Notes: a model not told the origin generated them from the letters alone. A DNA stretch of 64,000 nt from Hepsetus odoe (GCA_017165825.1 CM029387.1:12268798-12332797), one strand, 5' to 3'. Shown: positions 25,205-40,200, counted from the stretch's first letter. Program-made: numbers and translations.

Positions 25205-28200
25205 TAAAAATCCATCCATCCATCCATTATCTGCCGCTTGTCCCAAACGGGGTCGCGGGGGAGTGCTGGTGTCCAACCCAGCGCACACAGGGCGAGGACG
25301 GGGGACGCACCCTGGACAGGTCGCCAGCCCATCGCAGGGCATTAAAAATCAGATTTTTAAAAAATTATTCAATAAAAGCAAATCTAATTGTAATGTTTGA
25401 GCTTAAACGATTAATAATCATCCCTTCACCAGCTCTCAAATCAAGTAGCTCATTGTGGCCTTGAATAGGTAAGTCCACCAGGAATCAGTGCTACTCTGAT
25501 TCAGGGTCTAAATCCCAGTGTAGCACAATGAATCGTCATTATACCCCAATGCCAGAATAAATTTAAGTGCTCTTACTTCTGCATTTTATTGATAACAACA
25601 GTTTTATGAAAACACCATTTTAGAAGGAGGGCTCCAGCTGATTTCACTATTCAAAACAAATAATCTGTCAATGGTCAGTTTATCAATATATTGGTAACAT
25701 TTTGTAGCAACTTGACTGATGACAAACAGGCTTCCTAGCTAGAAACACATCCTAACAACATACTAGACACACATTACATTTAACTAGTACCTTTAATTAT
25801 CACACTGTTTAACTGCATTGCATGCAGACTGTCATGGGGTTTGTAGTTTTCATGCAAGCCAAGGTTAGCATTGTGGATCATTGGGCTACTTTAAACCTGC
25901 AATTACCTACAACAACATAACAAATCTAAAAATACCAATTAATTTGATGTTTACTAAATTTGGGTAAAGCTTTGGTAAAGCTTATCTAACCTTAAAAGAG
26001 TAGCTATGAAAAAACACTTTTTTATGTGACTGAGACAACCATAGCAGAATATTTCACTTTGTCTGTGTGAAAGGGAAAACTCCTAACTGTAACAAACACT
26101 GTATGTATAAAGACCTGTTTAAATTACAATATGATGGATTAACTCAAATTATTAACTGGAAATGTAAAGTAGATTTACAATGGCTTATCTTCAGTTAGAT
26201 AAATAAATATGTATCTATGTATATAAGACACATAGTCAATTTGGTTACATAATTTGAATAAACTGAAGTCAGTGACCCAGAAACTAAATAAAATTACCGT
26301 TGGTCTTCTATGGCTGATGTTATGTGCTTGAGCACCTTATTCCAGTTAACACAGGAAGAAGCTCAGCAAGTGTAGTCTACATCACAACAGCAAAAGGCGA
26401 AAACATCCAGCACCACAAAAACAGCTAGACTTGAAAAACCAGCTGGCACTTGAATACCTACAACTCATTACACTGATGAATGTTTTAGTATACAATCTAG
26501 AATAATCAGAACTAATGTAGGCATGCATACTTTAAGAGTGCCCTTATTCTGCTGTGTCACTCTTTATGTTTTTGTTTGTAGAGAAAATTTTTAAGGTTGC
26601 AGTTGGTTGATTCTAAGGCACAACAACAGCCTGCATTAGAATTAGAAAGGACAGGCCTCATTCTAATTCCAAATGAAATATTCTAAATATTTTATATGAA
26701 GCAATTATAATACTTAGGTTCATGAATCAGCATTTTAAGAGAGAAATAAAATAACTCTATACAATGATTAACATTCTGAAGCTGCCCTCTGAGGATGCCT
26801 GCAAATATCACATGGATGGTTTACAGCCCACAGACCTGCTGCCAGCTAGATTTTACCCAGTTTTCTCCCCATTTAGGTTACAGCAGTTTCTGCCTGCTAG
26901 GTATTAAATTCTGCTAACAAGCTGGAAGTTAGCTTTAAAAAGCTCATTGGAAATTCAGTAAATTTCATTATATAGAAACCTGTAATGGCCCACACTGAGA
27001 AAGTTAAGTTGTCTTGGACTCCCAGCCAAGGGTGGCACTGGCATTAGTAGGGGATTGGACTCACATTCTGCACACACACACACACACACACGCACACAAA
27101 CCTGAAGGGTAATGGTTTTTAAAATAGAGCAGTTTTGATGAGCATAGCGACAGAGTAGTAAAATCTATGTGGAACCATGATGGTTTTATCCTCAGGTATC
27201 GAAAAAGTCCTTGCTAGTTGCTTCCTGCTAATCCTTTTAAATTAAACAATATTTTGTCAAGCAGTGATGGGCTTTAATATGTTATACATACAAGTAATCC
27301 CCTACATTTCAATTAGATTTTTTTGTTTTGCTCTTGCTGACACTTAAATAAAGCAGAACCTGCTTTAGGTATCCTGGATGACCTAAAAGAGAACCTCTTA
27401 ATCTGCTTTATGTATGTTTACGTTTCTAAAAATCTGAAAGGCTACAAATGCTTACTTACAGCTATAATATTTATTTTCTGCCCTTTTGCTCTTTTCATTG
27501 CATGAAAATAACTTTGTATACCTCGCACGACAAAACTTGTTACATGGAAGTGTCATGGTTTATTCCACAAAAAATAGCTGGCAGTTCCTTAAAAAAATGA
27601 GTGGAATTTTTATATTTCCATATACCATAAGTTATGTTTAATGTTGTTGCTTAAACATGGCTTTGATTCTACAATTTCAGCCTTGCATTTCAGAAAGATA
27701 TATTACACAGAACACTGAACTCTGATTACACTTTTTTCTATTCTCTCCCTCTTGTTTCGCTCCCTCCCCATCACTGTAAATGAAAGATGTGTGAAACAGA
27801 ATGATGGATTTGGTCTTACACTGAGGTTTGGTCACACAACATTTTCTAACGGGCAGGAAATGTTTTCACTATTCCAGCCCAGAATTCTCAGGAAGTTGAG
27901 TCACTGCCTTCTGCGATCATCTGCCCACATAGAGGGACAAAGAAAAAATGCTTCCTAAATACACAAATAATAAGCACACATGGGCATGTTTGCACACACG
28001 CATGCCGGCCAACCTACATAACCTGTACAACTGATTTTGTACTCAAATACTCCAACAGTTTGGGACTAATCCATCAGCTTGCAGGCTAACCAATCCAGCC
28101 TTTTGGTGTGCAACTGAATGACTAAAAATGCCACAATACTTAAAGATATTTCACAATGCATGATAGTAGTGGATAAATCAAACTGAAAAACTGAAAGGAT

Positions 28201-31200
28201 ATGAGGGGCCATAACCAGATGAAACAGAAATTAATAATAATAAACATGATCAAAGTTATTATAGTGTGGGGCAGAAGAAGTACAATAAAGTAAAGAAAAG
28301 GAACTTGGATGTTTGTACTGCCAATATTTTGAAAAAATAGGGTTTATAAATCCATTCTGATGGCCTGATTGTAGAAACAATTAAATTGTTCTGCACAGCC
28401 TAATTTTTTATAGTTTAACTACTGGTGCTTTTTTTTTTAATGTACTTCAAATCACATGTAAAAAATTTAATTGCCTCTAATATTACCTAAGTCTTAGATT
28501 TTGAAGCATTGTTGTAGATCTGTTTAATTAGGAGTCAAGGAGTCCTAGACCATAACCACACAATCATCAAATCTGGATGTCCTATTTCCCAGTGATGCAC
28601 CAGTGTCTTGTTTAGGAGTTGTTTAACTGGTTGTCTACATGGAGCCCTGTGGTGCTTGGTCTTTTCTTACAGCTACTTAGAGCTATCTTATTTATTTTCT
28701 GCCCTTTTCCCCCTATCATCGGCTACCTGCTACTATTCCAATTCATGCAGTAGCTATACTCTTCAACTGTCACCATTTCTTCCTATCCTCTGTATCTTCC
28801 TCCTTCAAACCAACTGCCTGCATGTGCTCTCTCACACCATTCATCTTTCTTGGCAGCTCCATCCTCACCATCCTCATCCTCGTCTCTCCTCTGTACGTCA
28901 AAACTGTTACTCTGAACTGTTGATCCCAAGTATTTAAATTCCTCCACCTTTGTCACCTCTACTCCCTTCATCCTAACTGCTCCACTTTCCTCCCTTTTGT
29001 TCACACTCATGTATTCTGTCTTTGTCCTACTCACTTTATTCCTCTCCACTCTAGAGCATATCCCAACCTCCAGGTTTTCCGCAAGCTGCAAACTCTCACT
29101 ACAGATCATAATATCATCAGCAAACATCATGGTAATAGTCCATGAAGACTCCTGCCTAACCTCATCTGTCAACCTGTCCATTGCAAAAGAGAATGGGCTT
29201 AGCAGTGATTCTTGATGTAACCCCGATTCTAGTTTAAAAGCATCGATCACTCCTACTTCAGATCTCACCACTGTCACACTGAACTCATACATATCCTGTA
29301 CTACTCTCGCATACCTATCTGCAACACCTGACTTCCTCATACAAAATCACCTCTCTAAGCACCCGATCATATGCTTTATCCTTTCTGAGGAATCAATATG
29401 CGGACAACCAAAAAGATTTCCATACCAGATCTGTCAAGGCCCGGGTAAACAACAACCACCACTGGTGCTGTTAGCCTACAGGGTGCTGGTGGAAATTGGG
29501 CTACTGTTGGCCAAAGGAGAAGAGGTAGTAGTGGAGGAAGGCATGTCTGATGGGAAGAAGAGAGAAGGAAGTGGAAGAGAGTGGAAGAGAAGGTAGGAAA
29601 TGTGAATCTTGGCAGCAACTAGCTCAAGTTGCGCAAGTATGAGCTGTGTGCAAGAGACTAGATGGAAAGGTAGTAAGGCCAGGCGTATTGGAGGAGGATT
29701 TCAATTGTTTTATCATGGTGTGGATGGATGTATTGAGCAGATGGAAAAAGTACTTTGAGCAGCTGATGAATGAAGAGAATGAGAGAGAGATGATTGGATG
29801 ATGTGAGGATAGTGAACCAGGAAATGCAGCAAATAAGCAAGATGGAAGTACAGGCAGCTATAAAGAAGATGAAGAATGGAAAGGTTGTTGGTCCAGATGA
29901 CAGACGGTGGAAGCATGAAGGTATTTAGGAGAGATGGCAGTGGAGATTCTGACCAAATTGTTTAACAGAATCTTGGAAAGTGAGAGGATGCCTGAGCAAT
30001 GGAGACCGGTGTACTGGTACCGATTTTCAAGATTAAGGGTGATGCAAAGAGCTACAGAGGAAATATTGGTGTATAGATAGGAATGAAGAAGAAATGCATT
30101 CATATGGAAATGTGGTGTAGATTGTTAGGTGATAGGATAGAGTCTGTTGTCAGGAGACATGACAGAGTCTGTACTACCTAATGAAAAGCTGCATATTGGT
30201 AGAGAGAAGTTTTGGTGATGTGGTTTTTAGTTATGTTAGCAAAGATATTGTTATTTGCACCTTCTGCAATTCTGTTCACAAGTCATCATTTGAAAGTGAA
30301 AAAAAGTGAAAACCCTTGTCATTGCAAGGTAACATCACAGCACCCCAAAAACGAACCACTCAGGGCAACCTACTGGTGAAGGAATCGAACCCACAATCTT
30401 TCGATGCAGGGGCAACTCCCTAACCACTAGGCCACCGCTGCCCTTTTTCAATATAATTAATAATGTTAAACCCCCCGCGCAACCCCGCTTTCAGCCCTAC
30501 CACAGAAGGACATGCTGACATAATTTCAGTGATCCTCTCATTAACACAGGTGAGAGTGTTGAGGAGGACAAGGCTGGAGATCACTCTGACATGCTGACTG
30601 AGTTAGCAGACTGGATGCTTTAAAAGGAGGTTTGTTCCTCTATTAACCACGGTTACCTGCATGGACACATGTATAGTCATCACTGCTTTGCACAAAAAGG
30701 GCTTCACAGACAAGGATATTGCTGCTAGAAAGCACCTAAATCAACCATTTATCAGATCATTAAGAACTTCAAGGAGAGAGCTTCAAATTTCAGGGTGCCC
30801 AGTTAAGTCCAGCAAGCACCAGGACTGTCTCTTAAAATTGATTCAGCTGTGGGATCAGGGCACTACCAGTGCAGAGCTTGCTCAAGAATGGCAGCAAGCA
30901 GGTGTGAGTGCATCTGCATGCACAGTCAGGTGAAAACTTTTGGAGGATGGCCTGGTATCAGGAAGGGCAGCAAAGAAGCAACTTCTCTCCAAAAAAAACC
31001 CATCAAATTGCAGAGGTCTTAAAAAAGAAGGGCCAACACTAAAAATACTGACTCTTTGCATAAATTTTATTTGTCAAAAAAAGCCTCTGAAACTGATGAA
31101 ATGTTTGTAATCATACTTCAGTATACCATAGAAATATCTGATAAAAAGATTAATAACACTGAAGCAGCAAACTTCATGATAACCAATGCTTGTGTCATTC

Positions 31201-34200
31201 TCAAAACTTTTGGTAATGACTGTATTACTATTCTTCTTCTTTTTCTTTCGGCTGCTCCCATTTAGGGGTCGCCATAGCAGATCAACTTTCTCCATTTCTT
31301 CCGGTCCTCTGCATCTTCCTGCTTCAAACCGACCACCTGCATGTCCTCTCTCACCACGTCCATAAACCTCCTCAGTGACTGTATTACTATTACTAACTAT
31401 TTACAGTTGAGGCCAAAATTATTAGCCCCCCAGGAATTATGGAACATTTTTCTAAACTTCTTCCCAATGTTTGCAGCATTGATGAAACTTGATATAAGCA
31501 AACGTTCACCAGTGCTGTTTAGTAGCTTTTGGTACATTTTGTAATATAAAATACATATTTAGGCTTGCTTTATATCAAATATAGTAAAAAATGGGGTGGT
31601 CAAAAATATTAGCCCCATGTGAATGTTTGCTTTCAAAACACACCTACAGTAATTAACCAATCAGCTTTGAAACCACACCTGTGCAGTCAATTGGCCTCCT
31701 AACAACATTCAAACAGCATACAAAGACTCCAAGGAACAGGGCACTTGAACACATGAGAGGGACTACTGTTACTCACCATGCCAAAGACAAAGGAAATCAG
31801 TCTGGAGCTCAGAAGGAAGATAGTAGAGGCTCATGATAAGGGGGAAGGCTACACTGCCATTTCCAAGCGATTCACAGTGTCTAGAACTGCTGTACGTTGC
31901 ATCATTGCCAAGTACAAGGAGACAAATTCTGTAAGAAACAAACCTGGCCGTGGCCGTAACCGCAAGATTTCAAGAACTCTGGAGAGGAAAATAGTCAGAG
32001 ATGTCAGCAAGGAGCCCCGGACATCTGCCAAGATGATTGTTGCTGACCTGGCCTCTTCTGGAGTTGATGTTTCAAGGAACACAGTTGTGAGGGCTCTTCA
32101 TCGTGGTGGGTTCCAGGGCCATTGTCCCAGAAGAACCCCTTTACTCAAAGAGCGGCACATCACAGCCCAACTGAGGTTTGCCCGTGAACATTTGGAAGGT
32201 AAAGATGAGTTTTGGAAGTCTGTGCTTTGGTCTGATGAGACTAAACTGGAACTGTTTGGGCACATGGATGTTGCTTATGTTTGGCAAAGAAAGGGAGAGG
32301 CCTTCAACCCTAGGAACACAGTTCCCACAGTTAAACATGGTGGTGGGAACATCATGCTGTGGAGCTGTTTTGCAGCCTCAGGCACAGGGAGCCTTGTTCG
32401 GGTGCATGGCATCATGAAAAAAGAAAATTATGTTGACATTTTGAGGGAGAATATTGAGAAATTTGCTCGTAGTCTAGGCTTAGGTCGTCGCTGGGTCTTC
32501 CAACAAGACAATGACCCAAAGCATACATTGAACTTAGTCCAACAGTTCCTCAAGGATACCAAAACCAAGATCCTGGAGTGGCCCACATGTCCATGCTCGG
32601 ACAACATGCAATTTGGACCAGCTAGAACAATTTGCAATAGAAGAATGGGCCAAAATCCCTCAGGAGACCCTGTGCCAACCTAGTAAAGAATTACTCTAAG
32701 AGATTGTTGTCAGTTGTGGCTCAGAAAGGGTACACTATTGACTATTAATGGCCAGGGGGCTAATCATTTTGGATGTCTCATTTTGCCCTTTCTTGTTTCA
32801 ACTCGGTGTATCAATAAAATATCCTAATTAAACTTAGTGGACATTGTTTTTTATAGTGTATTTGTTTCCAAAATAACAAACACTTGTTGTTAATGGTCAT
32901 TTTCATGGAGAAATCAAGAGTGTTGTCTAATTTCATAAGGGGGGGGGGTAAGTGTGTTCTGAGTGTGTGCAGTTAAAACAATCATTAAAAACAAAAAAGA
33001 GAGTTCATGCAGGGCCTGTCATGATGTCAGCTACAGAAGCCGTAATCGTAATTTGTGACTTGGCTAGCCTTGTACAGTGACTTCTATTGGAAACTGACAG
33101 CAGAGTGGGAGGAAGTTTAAGTGTGTTTGCATGTGTGTGGCTTTCAGCACAGAGAGAGGAGACTGGAGATAAGCAGGTGCCTAACTGCTCTTTTGCTGCT
33201 GTGGTGGTGCGGCTGCGTGGGGGGAGTGCAATTTGGGAATTAAGCCTAACCAAAAAAAAAAAAGGCCCTTTGCTTTGAAAAACTCAATTTAAAAGCAGCT
33301 TCAGCTGCACAGAGCTTCTGGTAATAGATATCCCAAAGCTCCTTTACAGAAACTAAGCCCTAATTAAACAGATTAGTAAAGAGATACAAGAAAAAAAATC
33401 AGGTCTACTATTGCTTTAAATTATTTGACATACTCATAGTTTTTTTTTTAAAGATAACAATGTGTCATATGAGTAACCCAAGAATTCCAACAGACACAGC
33501 TAAGTGTTGCTATGGGTGCATTAATGAATATCATTACACAGCCACGCTACAGCACATTCTTAAAAGTGGCTCTCTGCACGGTCATGCCACTAAAGATAAG
33601 CGCTGGTCAATTTTAGATGGAAAGAGAGAAAAAAAACATATCATATGGAACATAAGACATTATAAGGTTCTGCATGAACCCCAGAATATATATTTAGCAA
33701 CACAGTCACAAATCTTTCATCCATGTCAAAGTGAACTGCATTAACTTTGTCAAATTTATGCACAAAATAAATAAAATCTAAAAGGTTGACAAATCGAACA
33801 ACACTGTAAATGGGCCTCAAAACTCCAGAGCAAAGCTAAAGTGCATGCATACATTGCATTATGAACACAATATTTTTAGGAAGAGTTAGCTTTGATTACA
33901 TTTAAATTAATGCTTTCACTTTAAACTAATCAAAAGATGGGCCTTTGTGGCTGTAAAAAAAAACAAGTTTTTAGTATTAGGATTGCTGGTCTGAACACTG
34001 AATGAGGGAGAGAGAATTCTAGAATTTTTCAGGAAGCAGCTGCTGCCCTGGCTAACAAAATGAACCAGAATATTATTTTGGCATCTATTTGAAATTCTGC
34101 TATGAGGTCACCACATTCTCCTTTGCTTCTGATCACCTTCTGCTTTAAGCTGATAGAGCTGTGTATACTTAGAGACAGAAGTCTAATGTTGTAAAAAAAA

Positions 34201-37200
34201 ATGAATTCTCTAAGATGGAGTGTGTCCAAATTTAAAATCTAGACTTTAGATTTGCTTCACATTCAGAATCAATATACCCTGAACTCAATAAGTCAGCTGG
34301 ATTCCTGTGAGTAGTGTGAAAGTGATAACCCTTGTCATTGCAAGGACACAGCACAGCACACAGTGAACCACAACGAATCTGGACCTCTGCATTTAACCCA
34401 TGCAAACACCGTGCAGCAGTGGGCAGCTATTGAGAGTGCCTGGGGAGCAGTGACGGGGACGGTACCTTGCTCAAGGGTACCCCAGGGCAACCTACTGGTG
34501 AGGGAATCGAACCCACAATCTGTGGTGGCAACTCCCTAACCACTAGGCCACCTAACACCTAACCACTGCCCTAACTCTATTGGAATCCTGCCTATCCTTC
34601 TACTGATGGCTGGATTCTAATTAATAAACAAGCTAACAGTCCATCAGTGGGTTCTATGGTAGAATGGACTGTGCAAAACTGTTTAAGCTTCAAATTTCTA
34701 TGGTATAAGATTAACATGTATGTACACAGCATTACATCATTTATGAAGTAAATAAAAATGTTTCTAAAAATGTGGGAAAATATAGAGATTCTCCAAAATC
34801 TGTTGAAATGTAAAGTAAAAAGTACATGAAAAGTGTGTGTTTATAAACTAGACTGCCATTTGGATTATATTTGGCAATGGGCTCAGGTCTGAGAAAAGAC
34901 AAAAAACATTACACAGCCATGGCATTAAGTGAACAGTGAAATCTTGAAGTTAGAAGCAGGAAAAACAACTGTGATGGCTAAATGAATGAGTAAGACAATT
35001 TCCAAAATGGCAGGTTTCAATTTAATGTTTTCATTTCACACCAACGTTTAATATGGATCAGTGCGGCCAGATAATTAAGTGGTTAAGCAGTCAGAGGTTT
35101 TTTTTCTCCACACAATGGAGTTTTTGGTTCCTCTCCTCCATAGTTGTCTGGCTTTAACTTCTAGTACTGTAACCTGTCTACCATCTACCACCTATGTAAA
35201 GTGCCTTGGGGCAACTCTGTTGTGAAAGGCGCTATACAAGAATAAATTGAATTGAATTGAATTGAATAATAATGCGTCAGGCTGTCTGGGCTATCTGTAC
35301 TGTTTACAAGGAAAAGAGAATATGAAGTTGGCATGTGTGTGTTTGTGTAACCCCCTCTCTCTGTCAGGTCATGTGATATGTGCTCTAATTATATACTCTA
35401 AAAGAAGGCCATCCTTTGCTTTAATGACAGTATCTTGGGTAGGTCACAAGCACACATACACACCATATAAGACCCATTTACAACAATCAGGCACAACATT
35501 ATAACAAGAGACAGGTGAAAAAAGCTGATCTGACTACACTGGCATCTGTAGAAGGGTTAGATGGATTAGTTATATTTGGAAGCCAGTAAAAAAGTTAGTT
35601 TTGAAGTTGATGTGTTGAATGAAGAAAAATGTCAAATTTCCTTTGACATGTGGAAGGCTGGGTGAATATGCGTTACTTATCTGAGGAAGAAATGGCAACA
35701 AGATGCACTATAGGAAGAAAGAAAGCCAACAAAAGCAATGTGATGTTCTTGGGTCTTGTTTTGTCAGAAACAAAAAAATAATAATTTATGACAAATTTGA
35801 GATGAGATGAAAAGGTGCTCCCTAAAGCATGGATAGATCGCTCCCTGATGTTCCCTGTAAAGCTGTGGCTTTGCTCATATGTAAATACTGATGCTCAGTT
35901 TGCCCTAATGAAGGGATTTATTGTTAGCTTGACTTCTCTCTCCATCTCAATAATAGGATAGATCTGATGGCCCTAAATGGACCTGTTTCTCAGTGCTGGG
36001 AAAAGCAACATATGCGATAAAGATTTATCTTTTCCACTGCATGAATGGTCATGTTTTTTTTTCCCCCAAGAAGTGTTGAAAATAACAATACTCAGCTTTT
36101 TTCACCTCACCTACATTTCTTGTGTTCTTTCATGCATTATTGCCTTTCTTCATTTCTGTCCATGTCTTTAATTTTAATTTGAATCAGCTTAACATTAAAA
36201 TTTCCTGTCCAAATTTCCAACGCACTGGCCTGACTACACCTGGCAACAAGACGAGTCATAACAAGTCGTTAGTCTATAGGTATACAGATCTCTGTGAGGG
36301 CCAAGCTGTTGGTTATTGTTTGTCCTTTTTGTTGTTACTTTCATGTTTCATGTACTTGCTCTCAGTCTCTCTCAACTGTCTGTGTAGTTTACTCTCGTTT
36401 TTCACTTCTTGCTTCTTCTCTACATATTCTTATGTCAGGTTGTTTCTTCTTTTTTTAATCTGTTACTTGATCTCTCTCCATTGCTCTCATTTATCTTCAC
36501 AGCATGTATTCACATACATACCAAGACCCAAACCAGTCAAAGACATTTTTACCCCAGCTATGTGACAATTCTCTCACATCTCCCTCTTTTTCATACAGAT
36601 ATGCCAACAAACTTGGCATGGATTTGTATGGACTCCACAAGACTTAAAAGTTGTGCTGTGGTATCTGGCACCAAGATTGTGATTTGGGCCTTTGTTGCCT
36701 CATATATGCCCCCCTATTTTTTTTAGTTTTTTCAACAGATGCTTAATTGAACTGAGATCTGGTGAATTTGAAAGTTAACTTTAAACCTGTAATATTACTC
36801 AAACTATTCCTGAAAAATGTGACGGCAAATGACTCCTTGTTGAAACTGAATTGAGCAACCAGCAATTCTCAAGATTCACAGAGAGAAAACATTATTCACA
36901 GAAAGAAAACAGTTAGAACCCAGCTTTGATGCTCAAAGTCTCTCGTAAGTGCTTTCTGCTGGGTGCAGTGCTCTTTCTAGTCTGCAGTTTCACAGCCCAT
37001 TACAGAGCAAGATATGATGCACTGTGTTTTCTTGCCCTAACTTTTTCTACAATATTTGTATAGTAGCTCTTCCTTGAGACAGGTTAGTCTTTGCTTCCCA
37101 CATGCATTAATAAGCCTTGAGCACCTATGACCATATTTCTTGGTTCAATGGTTGCCCTTCCTTGGACTGCTTTTATTAGATACCAACTTCAGCATACAGG

Positions 37201-40200
37201 GAACACCACACATGATCTTTGCTTTTGGAGATGCTCTCACCAGTCGTTTTTCCGTCACAGTTTGGCCCTTGTCAAAGTGGATCAGATTACTAACACTTTT
37301 CCTTCTATCACATCAATATCAAGAACTGGCTGTTCACTTGCAGCCTGATGTCACTGTAACAATATAATTAATAAAATTAACTTCACCTTTCAGTGGTTTT
37401 CACTGTGTCACTGATCAGCCGATATGCATGTCTGCAGTGCTCTTGTACATGTACCACCATGTGGTAGTGGTGGTCTAGAGGTAGGATAATCGACTACAGG
37501 TTACAGGTTTGAATCCCAGCACTACCATCACTGGGTTTCAGAGCAAGACCCTTAACCCCCAAGTTGCTCAAGGGAGACTGTCCCTGTAGTTAAGAAATAT
37601 CAGTCGCTCCGGATAAGAGCATCAGCTAAATGTGGTAAATGTAAATTTATGTAGGATGCCAAGGTCCACTACACAACTGTCCTTGTCCATGCTTGGTGTG
37701 TTTGTATGTGCATGAGTTTGTCTTCCTCCTGAGTGGTGTTCCCCACTGCTCAGGGAGGAAGTGGTGCTTACACACACACACACACATACAAACAAAGACA
37801 CACACAGAAACTCATACACACAACTACAGCCCCAACACAGCACTGAATATGAGCCATTATATTGTAATACAAACCAAATGCTGTACATTCACAGAAGTCA
37901 CAATTCATTTGCTCATTGTTCATGTGATTAACTCAATTCTTTTTTGGTTTTACTGAAAGAACACATTGCATGCAGTCAGGCTTCATAAGCACATAGCTCT
38001 GTGCTTCAACCATAAGACTGTAATAGAAGTTGTAGTCTAATTCAAAATGCTGTTTAATACAGATACATATGATACTCAATTGTCTCAGTACAAGGTCACC
38101 CATCAAAAGGAGAGAATTACTAGACCGTCCATTTTTTAAGTTGATGTGTTGGAGGCAGGAAAACTGGGCAAGGATCTGAGTGGCTCTGACTGGTCCAAAT
38201 TGTGATGGCTACACAACTGGGTGTTCCATGTATATGATGGTTAATACCTACCAAAAGTGGTCAAAGGAATGACAACAGGTAAAGCAGGTCATGTATGTCT
38301 ACAGTGCTCTTTGTACATGCACCACCATAGGGTGCTGGTGGCCTAGTTGTAGGCTACTCGACTACAGACCATGAGGTCTCAGGTTCGAATCACACCTCCA
38401 GCACACTAACACCATTGGGTTCCAGAGCAAGGCCCTTAACCCCAAGTTGCTCCAGGGGGACAGTCCCTGTAGTTAAGAAAGTCGTTCTGGATCAGAGTGT
38501 TGTCAGGTAAATGTAAATGGCTGAATAAAATGTTTTTAGATTTTGTTTTGCAATCTGAATTTATTTTTCAATTTGTTGTATTAATGCTTGCATTGTCATA
38601 TTGAGTGAATTTTACTACATACTAAAAAAATTTAGTTTCTTTCATTACTTACATTAATAACCAATTTAGTCATAATTGTATATTACATAAGATCAATGGA
38701 TAACAATTCTATCACAATTAAAACAATATTACATTACAATTAAAACAATATTTTTCCTCAATTAAATAACTAAGCTGTGTGCAGAAAACAAAGTTCATGT
38801 AATTTAGTGGCCAGCAAAACCCGTCACATCATGTGATGTTTCATGCACTTCACACATCAGTGGGCCTTGTGGTTTTATGTAACTGAAAGCATGCCCACTG
38901 CAAGATGGTTACATATCTTTAGAATTCTTTAAATATTAAAAATGTTATTGATTTTTGGCTTTTTCATGTTCAAATTCTCACAATAAAAGTGAGAAAAGTG
39001 GAAAAAAAGAAACAAATCAACTAACTACATGTAATGTCCTGAGATGCTCAGAAATGTTTTCAGAATTCCTGAATTACTGAACAGGGACCTCCTGCCTGAA
39101 GGCATCCCAACATCCATTTAAATATCACTATGCCATGCGATTTTTATTTCTGGAACAAAATCTTTGGAACAGAGCTAACTCAAAACATTTTGGCTGGAAA
39201 GTTATCATTGATGTTATCATTGTACTTTAGTACTTTATTTTTCCAAGTTTAAAGGTGTGAAATGTACTTAGGACAGTCACAAAAATGAATTTTATGTTGA
39301 AATAACTGAATTTAATTTAATTAAATTGAATTAAATGAACGGAATAAAAATTATTAAGGTAATTACTGCATGACATGAATGTTCAAGTTTACATAAAGCT
39401 GCTTGTTCAGAACAATATTCAAGAGGGACCACAAAAAGACCATGTCACACCAACTGCCAAATACAGTGTTTTAAAACAAATTTCTAACATATTAACATAT
39501 ATGTTATGATGTACAGAGTAAAAACATGGGGGTGGGGTTACAGCAAGTTGGGATATTTTATGCAGCATCTGCATAAAATATCCATGATACAGAGTTACTA
39601 ATGCAGCAAAATTTTACACAGGGACTTTGCACCACCCAAACTCTGTGACCCCAATGCTCAAAATCTTTTATATCAGTGTAAGGAGCTAATTTTGTCCACA
39701 TGTAATAAAAACTGGCACTTGAGCATGAACATGCACTTTATGGTGCGTAGTGAAATGCAAAATTTGCTTCTCTTCATTATGCATTTGAGGGAGCATGACA
39801 AAATGTAAGAGGTTTTACTTAACACATGCACTGATTACAACATTTTACAACTGAATTACAACATTTTAAGAAACTCACACTAGTCATTTTGTTTGTAAGC
39901 TTCTATCAGGTGCATTTTAGCTACATCCAAATGTGCTCCCGAGCCTTTGCTGACTGACTCAGCCCATAAATTGTTTCTTGTTAAAAATCAATTAAAAATG
40001 GCTTTTTGTGAAGAAGTAGTATAAACAGAAGTGTAACTTTTGCCTTGTAAATTTGCCTTGTAAATTTTAAATTGTTACTGTTTTTAAAATGAATAGTCTC
40101 ATTGTGATGCAAAGCATTACTGTAAAATAATGCTAAAGCAACATTCTGGTATAGAATGTTGTAACACCAGAGAATGGGCTTAGTTAAATGTATTACTTAA

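Noticed and set aside
36122..36565. 147-residue plus-strand ORF, Leu/Ser/Phe-rich
   Set aside because: It is compositional, from pyrimidine-rich intron; no signal, domain or neighbour supports a gene.
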